DNA of 36,675 nucleotides from the NCBI GenBank assembly GCA_947307225.1, contig CAMZIL010000008.1, positions 1 to 36,675 of the forward strand. The letters are read 5' to 3'. Below the pieces are notes generated by a model, which had not been told where the DNA came from, searched no databases, and saw only the letters and a program-made list of their open reading frames with translations. Below are positions 13,614 through 21,148 of the stretch, one piece after another. Position numbers and translations under genes: made by a program. Source of the DNA: an uncultured Candidatus Saccharibacteria bacterium (GTDB taxonomy: Bacteria > Patescibacteriota > Saccharimonadia > Saccharimonadales > Saccharimonadaceae). Each line of letters starts with the position of its first letter. Position 1 is the stretch's first letter.

Positions 13614-14154
13614 TAGCTTGAGCGAAACTATCCTCCAGGATTTGAAAGAGGAAATCGCAATCATCAATAACCCAGAGATAGACCCAGAAACGCGTAGGTA
13701 TAATCTGGAAATTGTTTTGCGCGAGGTAGGCGAGCAAGCCTATGAGGTTGTCTATCAGATGAATGCTTGGGATATGGATATAGATTATCTCAATGGGAAG
13801 ACAATCAATGATGCGTATTATGGCCTTGCAAAGAATATCTCGGATTCCATCTCTGTGGGCGGCAAGAGCAATATAGATGCGCAGATAGAGGAATGGCTCT
13901 CCAATCAGATTCTCAAGGCGCAATACGATGCATTTTGGAACGCTAAGGAATATGGCAAGTTTCCAACAGTCACGAGAACGGCAAGGGCGAATTGCTGTGA
14001 TTGGTGCAGAGAGGTTGTAGGCACATTCGTAGATCCGAGTGGAGATGTATTTAGAAGGCATGATAGATGCAAATGCGAGATTAGGACATCAGGCTGGAGG
14101 ACGAACAATGGCCTGTATTCTGGCGAGCGTAAGGCATGGAAATTTCAAGGATAG
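13603..14154 (+). CDS. MuF-like minor head protein with zinc motif
   Basis: A 183-aa protein. The N-terminal two-thirds are helical; the C-terminal end has 'TARANCCDWCREVVGTFVDP' followed by 'FRRHDRCKCEI', the CxxC...HxxCxC arrangement seen in the C-terminal domain of Mu gpF/SPP1 gp7-type minor head proteins. Such proteins are packed in the capsid near the portal. Here it lies after the capsid gene and before the portal gene, the reverse of the usual portal-MuF-scaffold-capsid order. Confidence 0.75.
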   Translation: MNYDSLSETILQDLKEEIAIINNPEIDPETRRYNLEIVLREVGEQAYEVVYQMNAWDMDIDYLNGKTINDAYYGLAKNISDSISVGGKSNIDAQIEEWLSNQILKAQYDAFWNAKEYGKFPTVTRTARANCCDWCREVVGTFVDPSGDVFRRHDRCKCEIRTSGWRTNNGLYSGERKAWKFQG

Positions 14155-14168
14155 AAAGGAGCTAGAAA

Positions 14169-14438
14169 ATGGCTAAGAAAGCAAGCAAATCCAAGAAAGA
14201 TGTATCAAGTATCAGCTCAAAGCCCAAAGAGGCCTTAGAGCGCAAATTAAGCGTTTTAGAAAGCAATCCTGGAGCGGAGATAGTCGAGGTTCGTCAAGAA
14301 AGCGAAGTATCGGTCAAGGCTCTCATCCCATTCTATGATTTAGAATCGAAGTGCCAGCGCGGTGCCGGTGCCGAGTGGAAAGTCAAAGAAAGCAGGGCGG
14401 AGCTATTGAAAAAGCTCGGTATTGCAATAGTGTTATAA
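14169..14438 (+). CDS. Unknown small head-region protein, 89 aa
   Basis: AAGGAG precedes the ATG. Lysine-rich N-terminus, then 'VSVKALIPFYDLESKCQRGAGAEWKVKESRAELLKKLGIAIV'-type sequence (positions about 48-88), a pattern I have seen in short phage head-region proteins where a strand is followed by an 'R-A-x-x-L' helix. Its last codons overlap a TATAAT box of the next promoter. Function unknown. Confidence 0.65.
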   Translation: MAKKASKSKKDVSSISSKPKEALERKLSVLESNPGAEIVEVRQESEVSVKALIPFYDLESKCQRGAGAEWKVKESRAELLKKLGIAIVL

Positions 14439-14439
14439 T
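14411..14439 (+). promoter_or_regulatory. Extended -10 promoter before the portal gene
   Basis: TATAAT 14434-14439 preceded by TGT, with AAAGCT 17 bases upstream. The leader then carries CGGTCAAGTCTGG before the portal ATG; a close match (CGGTCAATCTGG) is in the tape-measure leader. The -35 is weak. Confidence 0.45.
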
Positions 14440-14498
14440 CAAATCAAAAGATAGTACGATACAGCTCGGTCAAGTCTGGTAATAAAGGAAATAAGAAA

Positions 14499-15845
14499 AT
14501 GCCAGACGAAGAACTTATTAGAGAGATTAACAGCCTAGCAGACAAGCTGTTATTCAAACTCCAAACTCTTGCTTGGCCAGCAGGAGAGAAATACTGCTAT
14601 TACAATGCTAATCAGCAGGTTGTAGATTTAGGCATCTCGATGCCAAAGAATTTTAGAGGCCTAAAGCCTGGTGTCGGTTGGGCATCAAGGGCAGTCAATA
14701 CGCTCGCGGATCGCATCAATTTCGATGGTTTCGCAAATGATTCGGCAGGGATAAATAATTTGCTCGATGATATTGGGGCTTTTTCTGTATTTGGAAAAGC
14801 TAAATCCGATGCGCTTATCGCAGGATGCTCATTCATCGCAGTCTTGCCGAGTGAGGATTCAGTAAAGCTATTGCCATTTACGGCTACGGAGGCAACTGGA
14901 AACATAGATCAGAGAACTGGTCTTTTGGATAGTGGTCTAGCGGTGCTTAGATGGTATCAGTATGATGAGGCAGGTGCGAATGCTAGAGGGTGGAGCAAGG
15001 TTGGCTTGGTGCCAGCAGATTATGCGCTATTCACTAAGGATTTCACAGCTTATTTCGTGAATCAGCAGCTTGCATGGATCACGCAGAACCCAACTAAGAG
15101 GCCATTGCTTCATGTAATCACGCATAGGCAGAGCGCAGATAGGCCTTTTGGCAAATCTCGCATCAGCAATACGGCAAGAAGGATCATCGATGAGGTTGGC
15201 CGCTTGAAAGTCCGCTATGAGATTGCTGCCGAGTTCTATTCAGCTCCGCAGCGCTATGTGAATGGTCTTGCAGATGGCTCTATCGATGGCGCGCAGTTCG
15301 ATGCCGCGCTTGGCAAGGTATGGGCGATCACGAAAGATGAGGATGGCGAGAAGCCAGAGATTGGTCAGCTCGCGCAGATGAGCATCAATCAGTTCTCGGA
15401 TCAGAAAAAGGATTTGGCAAGAGATTTCTGTGCAGAAACAGCTTTAACTTTGAGAAATCTTGGCTATGAAACAGCCAATCCAACGAGCGCAGAGAGCTTG
15501 AAGTCCATGAGCGATGATTTGCTCTTGGAGGCACAAGCTTGCCAGATGGAGTTCGGTAGAGAGTTTAGGGAGATTGCGATTTCTGCTCGCATGGCGGTAG
15601 AGAAAATCTCTGCTGTGCCAAGTAGCTTGAAAGCGATTGAGGCAACATGGAAGCCGGTATTCCAGCTTGATATTGGCTCTGCTGGCGATGCAGCATATAA
15701 GCTCATCCAAGCTATGCCAGAGCTTGCCGGAACGACTACGCTATATAGGATGCTAGGCATGAATATCCGCGAGGCAGAGGAGCTAGCTAGAAAGGCTAAT
15801 AGTGCAAGGCCAGGAAACTTTATGTTAGCAGGAGGTCAAGAATGA
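14499..15845 (+). CDS. Portal protein (Gp6/SPP1 type)
   Basis: A 448-aa protein of the SPP1 gp6-type portal family. Supporting segments: 'YYNANQQVVDLGISMPKNFRGLKPGVGWASRAVNTLADRI' (residues about 30-75), 'DALIAGCSFIAVLPSEDS', 'YALFTKDFTAYFVNQQ', 'HRQSADRPFGKSRIS', 'QMSINQFSDQKKDLARDF', and a C-terminal 'AGTTTLYRMLGMNIREAEELAR' helix pair. Twelve copies would form the ring through which the terminase threads DNA. It stands after, not before, scaffold and capsid. Its stop overlaps the next ATG (ATGA). Confidence 0.9.
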   Translation: MPDEELIREINSLADKLLFKLQTLAWPAGEKYCYYNANQQVVDLGISMPKNFRGLKPGVGWASRAVNTLADRINFDGFANDSAGINNLLDDIGAFSVFGKAKSDALIAGCSFIAVLPSEDSVKLLPFTATEATGNIDQRTGLLDSGLAVLRWYQYDEAGANARGWSKVGLVPADYALFTKDFTAYFVNQQLAWITQNPTKRPLLHVITHRQSADRPFGKSRISNTARRIIDEVGRLKVRYEIAAEFYSAPQRYVNGLADGSIDGAQFDAALGKVWAITKDEDGEKPEIGQLAQMSINQFSDQKKDLARDFCAETALTLRNLGYETANPTSAESLKSMSDDLLLEAQACQMEFGREFREIAISARMAVEKISAVPSSLKAIEATWKPVFQLDIGSAGDAAYKLIQAMPELAGTTTLYRMLGMNIREAEELARKANSARPGNFMLAGGQE

Positions 15846-16147
15846 GCGAATCAATCGTCATTGCGCTAATTACGGCAGGGTTTCCTGTTATAGCTACGGC
15901 AATTACAGCTTATTTCCAGTACAGAATCAATGCGCGCAATGCAGCAAAGCAGTCCATTTTGCAAATGATAGCAGAAGACCAACTCGCAGTCTTGTATAGA
16001 GAAATGCCAACGAACTACCAAAATATCTTGCACGAATATGATATTTACGCAAAGAATGGCGGAAATTCATATGTGAAAAAGAAAGTGGATGAGTATATTG
16101 CCTGGTTTGATAAAACAGAGAAAGAAATGTCCAGGGGGAAAAGATGA
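15842..16147 (+). CDS. Small N-terminally membrane-anchored protein, 101 aa
   Basis: Starts in the portal stop codon with GGAGG upstream. One hydrophobic segment at about residues 5-25 ('IVIALITAGFPVIATAITAYF') is followed by a soluble, charged helical region with 'ILHEYDIYAKNGGNSYVKKKV'. Similar small membrane proteins with a 'NGGN' motif occur in Gram-positive phages, usually without an assigned role. Its place in a head-gene operon is unusual for an envelope protein. Confidence 0.65.
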   Translation: MSESIVIALITAGFPVIATAITAYFQYRINARNAAKQSILQMIAEDQLAVLYREMPTNYQNILHEYDIYAKNGGNSYVKKKVDEYIAWFDKTEKEMSRGKR

Positions 16148-16716
16148 TGGAAATATGGCGCGATATTGAGGGGTATGAAGGGCTATATCAGGTTAGCTCG
16201 CTAGGCAGAGTAAAAAGATTAGCTCATTGGAAAAATCAAAGGACAAATCGCTCGGATAAATACTATGAGTATAGACAGCTAAAGGAGAAGGTACTATCTC
16301 CGAGTGTAGCTGGCCCATATTCTAGTGTCCAGTTGAGCAAAGATAACAATATCAAAACCTATTCAGTCCATAGGCTTGTCGCAAAAGCATTTATCCCAAA
16401 TCCAGAATCTCTGCCAGAAGTGAATCATAAAGATTGCGATGGGCATAACAATAATGTTGATAACCTCGAATGGTGCAGCAGAGAGTACAACTTGAGATAT
16501 GCCGATAGGATAAGGAAAGCGGCAAAGGCTTGCGAGAAAAAAGTAATGTGCGTTGAAACTGGAGAAATATATGAAAGTGGGAGCAAAGCCGCATTCGCCA
16601 ATGGTCTGCATAAATCAAAAATAAGCCAAGTATGCAATGGGGCAAGAGAAACGACTGGAGGCTACCATTGGTGTTTTTACGAAAGCAACAGGCCGATGAA
16701 AGGAGGGAAGAAATAA
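16144..16716 (+). CDS. HNH homing-type endonuclease with NUMOD4 domain (copy 2)
   Basis: A 190-aa paralogue of the 4397-4924 protein: NUMOD4 'EIWRDIEGYEGLYQVSSLGR' at the start, HNH_3 core around residues 75-120 ('VHRLVAKAFI', 'EVNHKDCDGHNNNVDNLEWCS'), and a C-terminal 'VMCVETGEIYESGSKAAFA...TTGGYHW' DNA-binding repeat. It overlaps the stop before it and the start after it, interrupting neither the portal-side gene nor the connector gene. Such enzymes spread by cutting related phage DNA lacking the insertion. Confidence 0.9.
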   Translation: MMEIWRDIEGYEGLYQVSSLGRVKRLAHWKNQRTNRSDKYYEYRQLKEKVLSPSVAGPYSSVQLSKDNNIKTYSVHRLVAKAFIPNPESLPEVNHKDCDGHNNNVDNLEWCSREYNLRYADRIRKAAKACEKKVMCVETGEIYESGSKAAFANGLHKSKISQVCNGARETTGGYHWCFYESNRPMKGGKK

Positions 16717-17141
16717 TGGGCGCAAGTTATGCAACGGTTCAAGATTTGAGCCTATATTGGAGGACGATTGAAACATCGGAAACCGATAGGGCGAATGATT
16801 TATTGTCGCTCGCAAGCTCAAGATTAAGGCTATATGCAAGCAATTCCGGCTTTAGCCTAGATGAAAAGATTGCCGCCGATGATGATTATAAGGATGCGGT
16901 AAAGTGGGTTGTCATGGAAGCGGTAAAGCGTGCCATGAGTACGCCTATCGATGTGCCGCCGGTTGATAGTTATTCGCAAGCGGCTGGGCCATATAGTGAG
17001 AATTATAAATTCACGAATCCATCTGGAGATCTATGGTTCAAGAAGGCAGAACTCAAGACTTTAGGGCTGTCTGGAGTTCAGAGAGCGGTATCTATTAGCC
17101 CAATAACAAGAAAGGATATTTATGGCGAACAAAGTCTATAA
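16716..17141 (+). CDS. Head-tail connector protein (Gp15/Gp19/Gp42 family)
   Basis: A 141-aa protein. ATG 16716 overlaps the HNH stop; GGAGGG lies 9 bases upstream. The sequence follows the small connector family: 'YATVQDLSLYWRTI', 'DRANDLLSLASSRLRLYASNSG', 'DAVKWVVMEAVKRAM', and C-terminal 'SYSQAAGPYSENYKFTNPSGDLWFKKAELKTLGLSG'. It would extend the portal ring as the neck adaptor. Longer frame upstream (to 16632) rejected because it overlaps the HNH core without a ribosome site. Confidence 0.8.
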   Translation: MGASYATVQDLSLYWRTIETSETDRANDLLSLASSRLRLYASNSGFSLDEKIAADDDYKDAVKWVVMEAVKRAMSTPIDVPPVDSYSQAAGPYSENYKFTNPSGDLWFKKAELKTLGLSGVQRAVSISPITRKDIYGEQSL

Positions 17142-17712
17142 TATGGCTGGCGGCTTGCATTCAGCGGCTGCATATGCGGCCTTTGAAGACTCCATGTATG
17201 GCACTTGTGTCGCTGGAGATTCGAGCTTTGCAGTTTCCGCTGGTACTGGCATGAATGTGGTTATCGCGCCTGGCGATGGCCTTATTTCGACTGGAACTGG
17301 TTTTGCAAGAAGGATTGGCGCAGATGCAAGCAATACGGTCAGCTTAAGCGCGGCATCATCGGCAAATCCGCGCATTGATTCGGTTGTAGCCTATATCGAT
17401 AATAGCGTTACGCCAAGCACATCAGTTGTCGATAACACGAATGGCATTTTGAAGTTCAAATCGGTTGCTGGCTCTCCAGCAGCTACGCCATCTGCTCCAT
17501 CGACAGCAACGATTCAAAGCTCGGTAGGCGCAGGCAATCCATATATGATTCTCGCAAATGTCGCGGTGGCTAAGAATGCTTCAGCAGCAGGTACAATCAC
17601 CGATGTCCGCAAGGTTGCCGGATGGGTAAGATTGCAGCTATCTACTACCGATATTGGCGAGGGCGCTCCGTTGCCAGAAGGCACGCTGTATGGTGTCTAT
17701 GAGGAGAGCTAA
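17122..17712 (+). CDS. Structural protein, probably fibre or baseplate related, 196 aa
   Basis: The start overlaps the connector gene by 20 bases (AAGGA upstream). Alanine-, serine- and threonine-rich, beta-type sequence without cysteine-rich or catalytic motifs. The stretch 'NPYMILANVAVAKNASAAGTITDVRKVAGW' resembles the end of phage fibre/collar proteins, where 'I-L-A-x-V-x-V-x-A-x-A' is followed by 'ITDVR'. It may decorate the neck or head; position between connector and tail genes supports an upper-collar or fibre role. Confidence 0.6.
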   Translation: MANKVYNMAGGLHSAAAYAAFEDSMYGTCVAGDSSFAVSAGTGMNVVIAPGDGLISTGTGFARRIGADASNTVSLSAASSANPRIDSVVAYIDNSVTPSTSVVDNTNGILKFKSVAGSPAATPSAPSTATIQSSVGAGNPYMILANVAVAKNASAAGTITDVRKVAGWVRLQLSTTDIGEGAPLPEGTLYGVYEES

Positions 17713-17714
17713 TT

Positions 17715-18929
17715 ATGGCTACATCTGGATGGCAATCGGAAAAAACATGGTACACATATAGCTCCAATGTCCGCTTGATTGGTAATATCAATATCACTGG
17801 CCTAACGCATAGTGGGAATACCCTCCGCGTTCAAGGCCAGATCAAGGGCGGTGCTAGAGGCACGAGTGGCTATTATTTCTCATTCTATGACTATACATCC
17901 TATGCACAGCCAGAGGGCGGCTCAAAGATTGCTCTAGGCAGTAAAGGCAAGCAATGGAAAGTAGGAGCATCCGATACAGTTGTCAATTTCGATGTCACGC
18001 TTTCCAATGTTGCAGCAAGCTCTACATCCAAAGAGTTCTCGGTCAATTTCTATGGCCCAGATACTAATTCCGTAAAGATTACGCTCAAATGGACATTATC
18101 ATTCGATGCATCTGGTTCAGCTCCAACTGGGCCTTATGCAACATATGATTCGAGTACTTGGAACTCGATTACATTTACAACTGGCGTGGCAAGTACTGGT
18201 GGATTGAATATCCGCAATCATGCCGCGGTATTTACTGGATCGGCAAATAAGGCTATCGATAGTGTCCATGCATGGTCTAGCGTAGGGCGCTATGAGTATT
18301 ACTATGATGGAACGCAAGATTTGAGCCATCAGTTCGTGGCAACGACTTCAAATGCATCGAGCGCCAATTTTTCTCCAATCGAGATTAAAGGCTTGCTGCA
18401 TTATAAGCTAGGCGTGTATGCAAATAACTCTGGTGGCGAAATCTATGTCATGGAGGATGATCTCCATTATTTGCCTCCAGCTCCAAGCAAGTTCAGCTAT
18501 ACAGATCCTGGAGGGGAGGGAACGAAAGTATTTCCTGTGGTCTTTACTGGCGATGATGTGAATAACTTTGATACCTATGATTCAGCAAATCTCACGAGAA
18601 CAGTCAGGTATAAGGTCAATGATGCTCCGGATTGGACTTATGTAGTCAATGCAAGTGTCGCAGCAGTTGATGATGCCACATCATTCAATGTGAGCATTCC
18701 AGGTAGCCAAAGCGCAGTCATTGAGGGCTGGATGAGCTATCATGGCATGGATTCAGAGGTAAAGACTCTCACGCTGTATAATGGCAATGCCCCATCGAGA
18801 GTGTATGCGCCTGTGAATGGCAATTCTAAGCTAGTCACGAAATTGTATGCATCAGTCGGAGGCCAGAGCGTGGAGATTGTAAAGCTCTATGGCTCTGTGA
18901 ATGGCGAATCAAAAGCCATTCTAGGCTAG
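17715..18929 (+). CDS. Putative adhesion/fibre protein with C-terminal short repeats
   Basis: A 404-aa, beta-rich protein, Ser/Thr/Tyr/Gly-heavy, with no membrane segment. The last 40 residues contain three copies of a short repeat: 'RVYAPVNGNSKLVT', 'KLYASVGGQSVEIV', 'KLYGSVNGESKAIL'. Related 'Y-x-G-V-x-G-x-A/S-K' repeats end many Gram-positive phage structural proteins. The middle contains Ig-like/lectin-like strand patterns. I infer a head or tail surface fibre involved in binding host or mucus. Starts 2 bases after the previous stop. Confidence 0.6.
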   Translation: MATSGWQSEKTWYTYSSNVRLIGNINITGLTHSGNTLRVQGQIKGGARGTSGYYFSFYDYTSYAQPEGGSKIALGSKGKQWKVGASDTVVNFDVTLSNVAASSTSKEFSVNFYGPDTNSVKITLKWTLSFDASGSAPTGPYATYDSSTWNSITFTTGVASTGGLNIRNHAAVFTGSANKAIDSVHAWSSVGRYEYYYDGTQDLSHQFVATTSNASSANFSPIEIKGLLHYKLGVYANNSGGEIYVMEDDLHYLPPAPSKFSYTDPGGEGTKVFPVVFTGDDVNNFDTYDSANLTRTVRYKVNDAPDWTYVVNASVAAVDDATSFNVSIPGSQSAVIEGWMSYHGMDSEVKTLTLYNGNAPSRVYAPVNGNSKLVTKLYASVGGQSVEIVKLYGSVNGESKAILG

Positions 18930-18940
18930 TGTGGTATAAT
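18912..18940 (+). promoter_or_regulatory. Extended -10 promoter (TGG-TATAAT)
   Basis: TATAAT 18935-18940 preceded by TGG; AAAGCC 17 bases upstream is a weak -35. It overlaps the end of the fibre gene. With the terminator at 18969-18996 it would make an RNA of only about 50 nt. Confidence 0.5.
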
Positions 18941-18968
18941 CTGCTTGCACCCACATAAATTTGCAGTC

Positions 18969-18996
18969 AAAAAGCCGTCAAAATAGGCGGTTTTTT
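18969..18996 (+). terminator. Intrinsic terminator
   Basis: AAAAAGCCG / CGGTTTTTT (one G-T pair) with a 10-base loop and six T residues. Ends the fibre operon and any short RNA begun near 18947. Confidence 0.8.
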
Positions 18997-19042
18997 GGTT
19001 TGAGATGGTATTGTATCCATCTTTTGAATAAAAACGCAATAC

Positions 19043-19077
19043 AAGCGGAATCAGAGCCTTGTAGGGCTATTCTGACA
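19043..19077 (+). repeat. Upstream element, copy 2 of 3
   Basis: AAGCGGAAT, 7 bases, TTGTAGGGC, 5 bases, CTGACA, as in copies at 11709 and 29057. Here it ends in the -35 box of the major-tail-protein promoter and no terminator overlaps, which argues that the element is conserved for itself. Confidence 0.5.
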
Positions 19078-19100
19078 ATGGAATGGATGTGATATATCAT
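19072..19100 (+). promoter_or_regulatory. Promoter TCTGACA-N17-TATCAT (major tail protein)
   Basis: CTGACA 19072-19077 preceded by T, 17-base spacer, TATCAT 19095-19100. Predicted start near 19107; leader about 60 bases before the tail-protein ATG. Confidence 0.6.
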
Positions 19101-19166
19101 CATGGCAGAACCGAGCTTCGCATTCGCGTTGTTGGGCTATCACTCCAAACAAGGGGAAACATTATC

Positions 19167-19724
19167 ATGGATGCACAAAATGTATCTTTCGGTAAGCCAA
19201 AAGCAGTCGGCGGCGTTTATATCGCTCCAGCAGGAACTACGCTACCAACCGATGGCACTACCGCACTAACAGGAGCCTATGTAAATATGGGCTATATCAG
19301 CGAGGATGGCTATGTTCAGTCAATCGAAACTGATACCGAGGAAATTAAGGCATGGGGTGGCGATGTTGTCTTGACGGCACAGTCGAGCTACAAAGAAACC
19401 CATACGGTCAATTTCATCGAAACGAATGTCAATACTCTCAAGGCGATTTTCGGCGCAGCAAATGTCACGGAAAATGCTGGCAAGATTACGGTCAATGCAA
19501 AATCCACTCCACTTTCCGAGTGTATTGTCGTTATCGAGCTTGCTCTTACTGGTGGCCGCGTAAAGCGCGTTGTCATTCCTCATGCAAAGATTGCAGATCG
19601 CTCTGGCGATATTACTTACTCTGATTCCGATGCTGTTGTCTATCCAGCAAAGTTCAGCGCAAGCCCAGATACGAGCGGCAATTACCACATCGAGTATATT
19701 GCAACCACCACGCTATCAGCCTAA
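19167..19724 (+). CDS. Major tail protein
   Basis: A 185-aa protein. ATG 19167 follows AAGGGG by 10 bases; the frame is open from 19083 but that region overlaps the promoter. The pattern is that of the Gram-positive siphovirus tail-tube protein: 'VSFGKPKAVGGVYIAPAGTTLPTDG', 'MGYISEDGYVQSIETDTEEIKAWGGD', 'TVNFIETNVNTLKAIFG', and 'RVKRVVIPHAKIADRSGDITYSDSD...YPAKFSASPD' with terminal 'YHIEYIATT'. It would polymerise into the tail tube around the tape measure. A strong promoter and its own terminator mean separate high expression. Confidence 0.9.
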   Translation: MDAQNVSFGKPKAVGGVYIAPAGTTLPTDGTTALTGAYVNMGYISEDGYVQSIETDTEEIKAWGGDVVLTAQSSYKETHTVNFIETNVNTLKAIFGAANVTENAGKITVNAKSTPLSECIVVIELALTGGRVKRVVIPHAKIADRSGDITYSDSDAVVYPAKFSASPDTSGNYHIEYIATTTLSA

Positions 19725-19751
19725 TAAAACAAAAACATATCTCTCCGTTAG

Positions 19752-19780
19752 AAAAGCCATCCAGAAAGGGTGGCTTTTTT
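19752..19780 (+). terminator. Intrinsic terminator after the major tail protein
   Basis: AAAAGCCATCC / GGGTGGCTTTT make an 11-bp stem with one G-T pair, loop AGAAA, then T residues. Confidence 0.85.
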
Positions 19781-19818
19781 CTTGGTGGCATGATATTACA
19801 TAGAAAAAGGAGAATGGA

Positions 19819-20031
19819 ATGGCAAGCATTTTAGATAACAATAAGCCAAGAAGCCTAGCAGAAGAAACGGCATCTTATAAGAGTTTGGGCGAGAAAGAGC
19901 TATTAGCAATCATCGCAGAGAATGCAAGGAGAGAGAAAGGCTATGTTCAAGCCATCTCTATCCTCATTCTGCTCGATCTGTGTATCCAGTTCGCGCTTGT
20001 TATCGGCATCTTTATGGGCTTGAATAAGTAA
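19819..20031 (+). CDS. Small C-terminally anchored membrane protein, 70 aa
   Basis: AAGGAG precedes ATG 19819. The first 45 residues are soluble and charged ('SLGEKELLAIIAENARREKG'); residues about 46-66 are hydrophobic ('ILILLDLCIQFALVIGIFMG'). Placed between the major tail protein and tail chaperones, on its own, with a terminator before and a promoter after. Possible superinfection-exclusion or envelope protein; no family recognised. A weak TGA-TATTAC extended -10 box lies at 19791-19799. Confidence 0.6.
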   Translation: MASILDNNKPRSLAEETASYKSLGEKELLAIIAENARREKGYVQAISILILLDLCIQFALVIGIFMGLNK

Positions 20032-20032
20032 T

Positions 20033-20061
20033 CTGACTATCCGAGCGAAATCTGCTATAAG
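20033..20061 (+). promoter_or_regulatory. Promoter TCTGACT-N17-TATAAG (tail operon)
   Basis: CTGACT 20033-20038 begins 2 bases after the preceding stop; 17-base spacer; TATAAG 20056-20061 with TGC in front. Predicted start near 20068; leader about 20 bases with a CGGAG ribosome site before ATG 20088. Confidence 0.65.
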
Positions 20062-20087
20062 AGATTCAAAATAACGGAGAATTACTT

Positions 20088-20387
20088 ATGGCAATTAAAT
20101 CAGTAAGCTATGATGGCTATCAGTTTGATGTGGATATGGATTGTTTCGATGATGTCCGCTTCTTTGAGTTGAGTGATAAGCTCGAAAGCGATCCTAAGCT
20201 CCATGTTGATGTCCTCAAGCTTGCAATCGGCGATAAGGGATATGAGAAATTCAGCAGCCATTTCATGAAGAAAGATGGTCGCTTAAAAATGTCCGCTGTC
20301 ATCGGCGCTGTTGCCGCTATCTTTGGAGAGGCAGACCCAAAAGAATCAGCCTCTGGCAATTCAGAAAAGAATACCCAGACGAACTAG
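20088..20387 (+). CDS. Tail assembly chaperone (G product)
   Basis: A 99-aa protein, 'SVSYDGYQFDVDMDCFDDVRFFELSDKLESDPKL'-type start, in the position (major tail protein, then this, then tape measure) and size of the lambda gpG-like chaperone. It would bind the tape measure and recruit tail-tube subunits. A slippery C CCA AAA heptamer lies at 20336-20342 in the right phase for a -1 shift into the downstream frame. Confidence 0.85.
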   Translation: MAIKSVSYDGYQFDVDMDCFDDVRFFELSDKLESDPKLHVDVLKLAIGDKGYEKFSSHFMKKDGRLKMSAVIGAVAAIFGEADPKESASGNSEKNTQTN

Positions 20388-20755
20388 AGGCAGATTTCCA
20401 GCAGTATTATGGCCTAGACCTTGCGGAGGTTAGCTTCGCAAGGGCATCTAGGCTTGTTTTTCAGTTGCCGGATGAATCTCGCCTAAAGCGCAAGTTATCC
20501 CCAGCGAATGAATGGTCATGGAATGAGATTTTGCTCAATAAGATTGAGTATTGTCTAAGGATTCTCGCATGGCAAAATTCTAAGGATGCTCAAGAAAAGA
20601 ATCCTAAGCATTATCCAGATATATTCTTGCCAAGCTTTATCCCTAAGCCAGAGAAGCCAAAGCATAATCCAGAGGAGGCTGCCATGAGCATTGATGAGCT
20701 AAAGGAATTTCTGTCAAGGCCAAGAGAAAGTGGTAAGGTAAAAGCAAATGAGTAG
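20088..20755 (+). CDS. Frameshifted tail assembly chaperone (GT-type fusion)
   Basis: A -1 slip on C CCA AAA (20336-20342) joins the G reading frame to a second frame that runs without a stop to 20755. The fused part begins 'RISLWQFRKEYPDELEADFQQYY' (split here: RISLWQFRK then EYPDELEADFQQYYGLDL) and continues with 'SRLVFQLPDESRLKRKL', a typical T-domain of Gram-positive phage chaperones. The T-frame has no start codon with a ribosome site before 20465, which supports frameshifting and not independent translation. Usual siphoviruses make a few percent of GT relative to G; the ratio cannot be read here. Confidence 0.85.
20336..20342 (+). other. Programmed -1 frameshift site CCCAAAA
   Basis: The heptamer fits X XXY YYZ in the zero frame (GAC CCA AAA). 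The zero-frame stop follows 45 bases later (20385-20387), while the -1 frame stays open. Confidence 0.75.
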
Positions 20756-21068
20756 AAATGTATCATTCAGCATGAATACTGGCGCAGGGGGCGGTAAGGA
20801 TATTATCCAAGAAATGGCCGCTCCAATGATCATGGATGCCGCTAAGAGCATTGCTAGTAGAGCAGAAAAGATTTCTAGCTCAATCAGAGTTCATCCGCAA
20901 AAGTTCGATGTAGAAGGCCCATATGTAGGCTTGCCCAATAGAAGGGGCGGTCAGCGTGCATATGCAAAGGTTGTAGCAGTCGAGCCAAATGGCGGAGATG
21001 CATATTATAACGACTATCAAACACTCCGGCTAGCCCTTGATGCAGGTCGTGTCGTAAAAAGAGGCTAG
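20748..21068 (+). CDS. Unknown tail-region protein, 106 aa
   Basis: ATG 20748 overlaps the chaperone stop (ATGAGTAG). Basic C-terminus; 'GLPNRRGGQRAYAKVVAVEPNGGDAYYNDYQTLRLALDAGR' is globular-looking and conserved-looking, but I do not recognise it. N-terminal helix with 'AAPMIMDAAKSIASRAEKI'. Position between chaperones and tape measure suggests a tail-assembly accessory. Confidence 0.6.
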   Translation: MSRNVSFSMNTGAGGGKDIIQEMAAPMIMDAAKSIASRAEKISSSIRVHPQKFDVEGPYVGLPNRRGGQRAYAKVVAVEPNGGDAYYNDYQTLRLALDAGRVVKRG

Positions 21069-21086
21069 TATAGGGTGTGGTAATAT
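21058..21086 (+). promoter_or_regulatory. Extended -10 promoter before the tape measure
   Basis: TAATAT 21081-21086 preceded by TGG, with AAAGAG 17 bases upstream; TATAAA at 21084-21089 is an alternative -10. The leader includes GAGCGGTCAATCTGG, nearly the same as in the portal leader. Confidence 0.4.
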
Positions 21087-21148
21087 AAAAGTAATAAATA
21101 TACGCAACAGAGCGGTCAATCTGGATTAAAAATCGGAGATCGTTCTAA

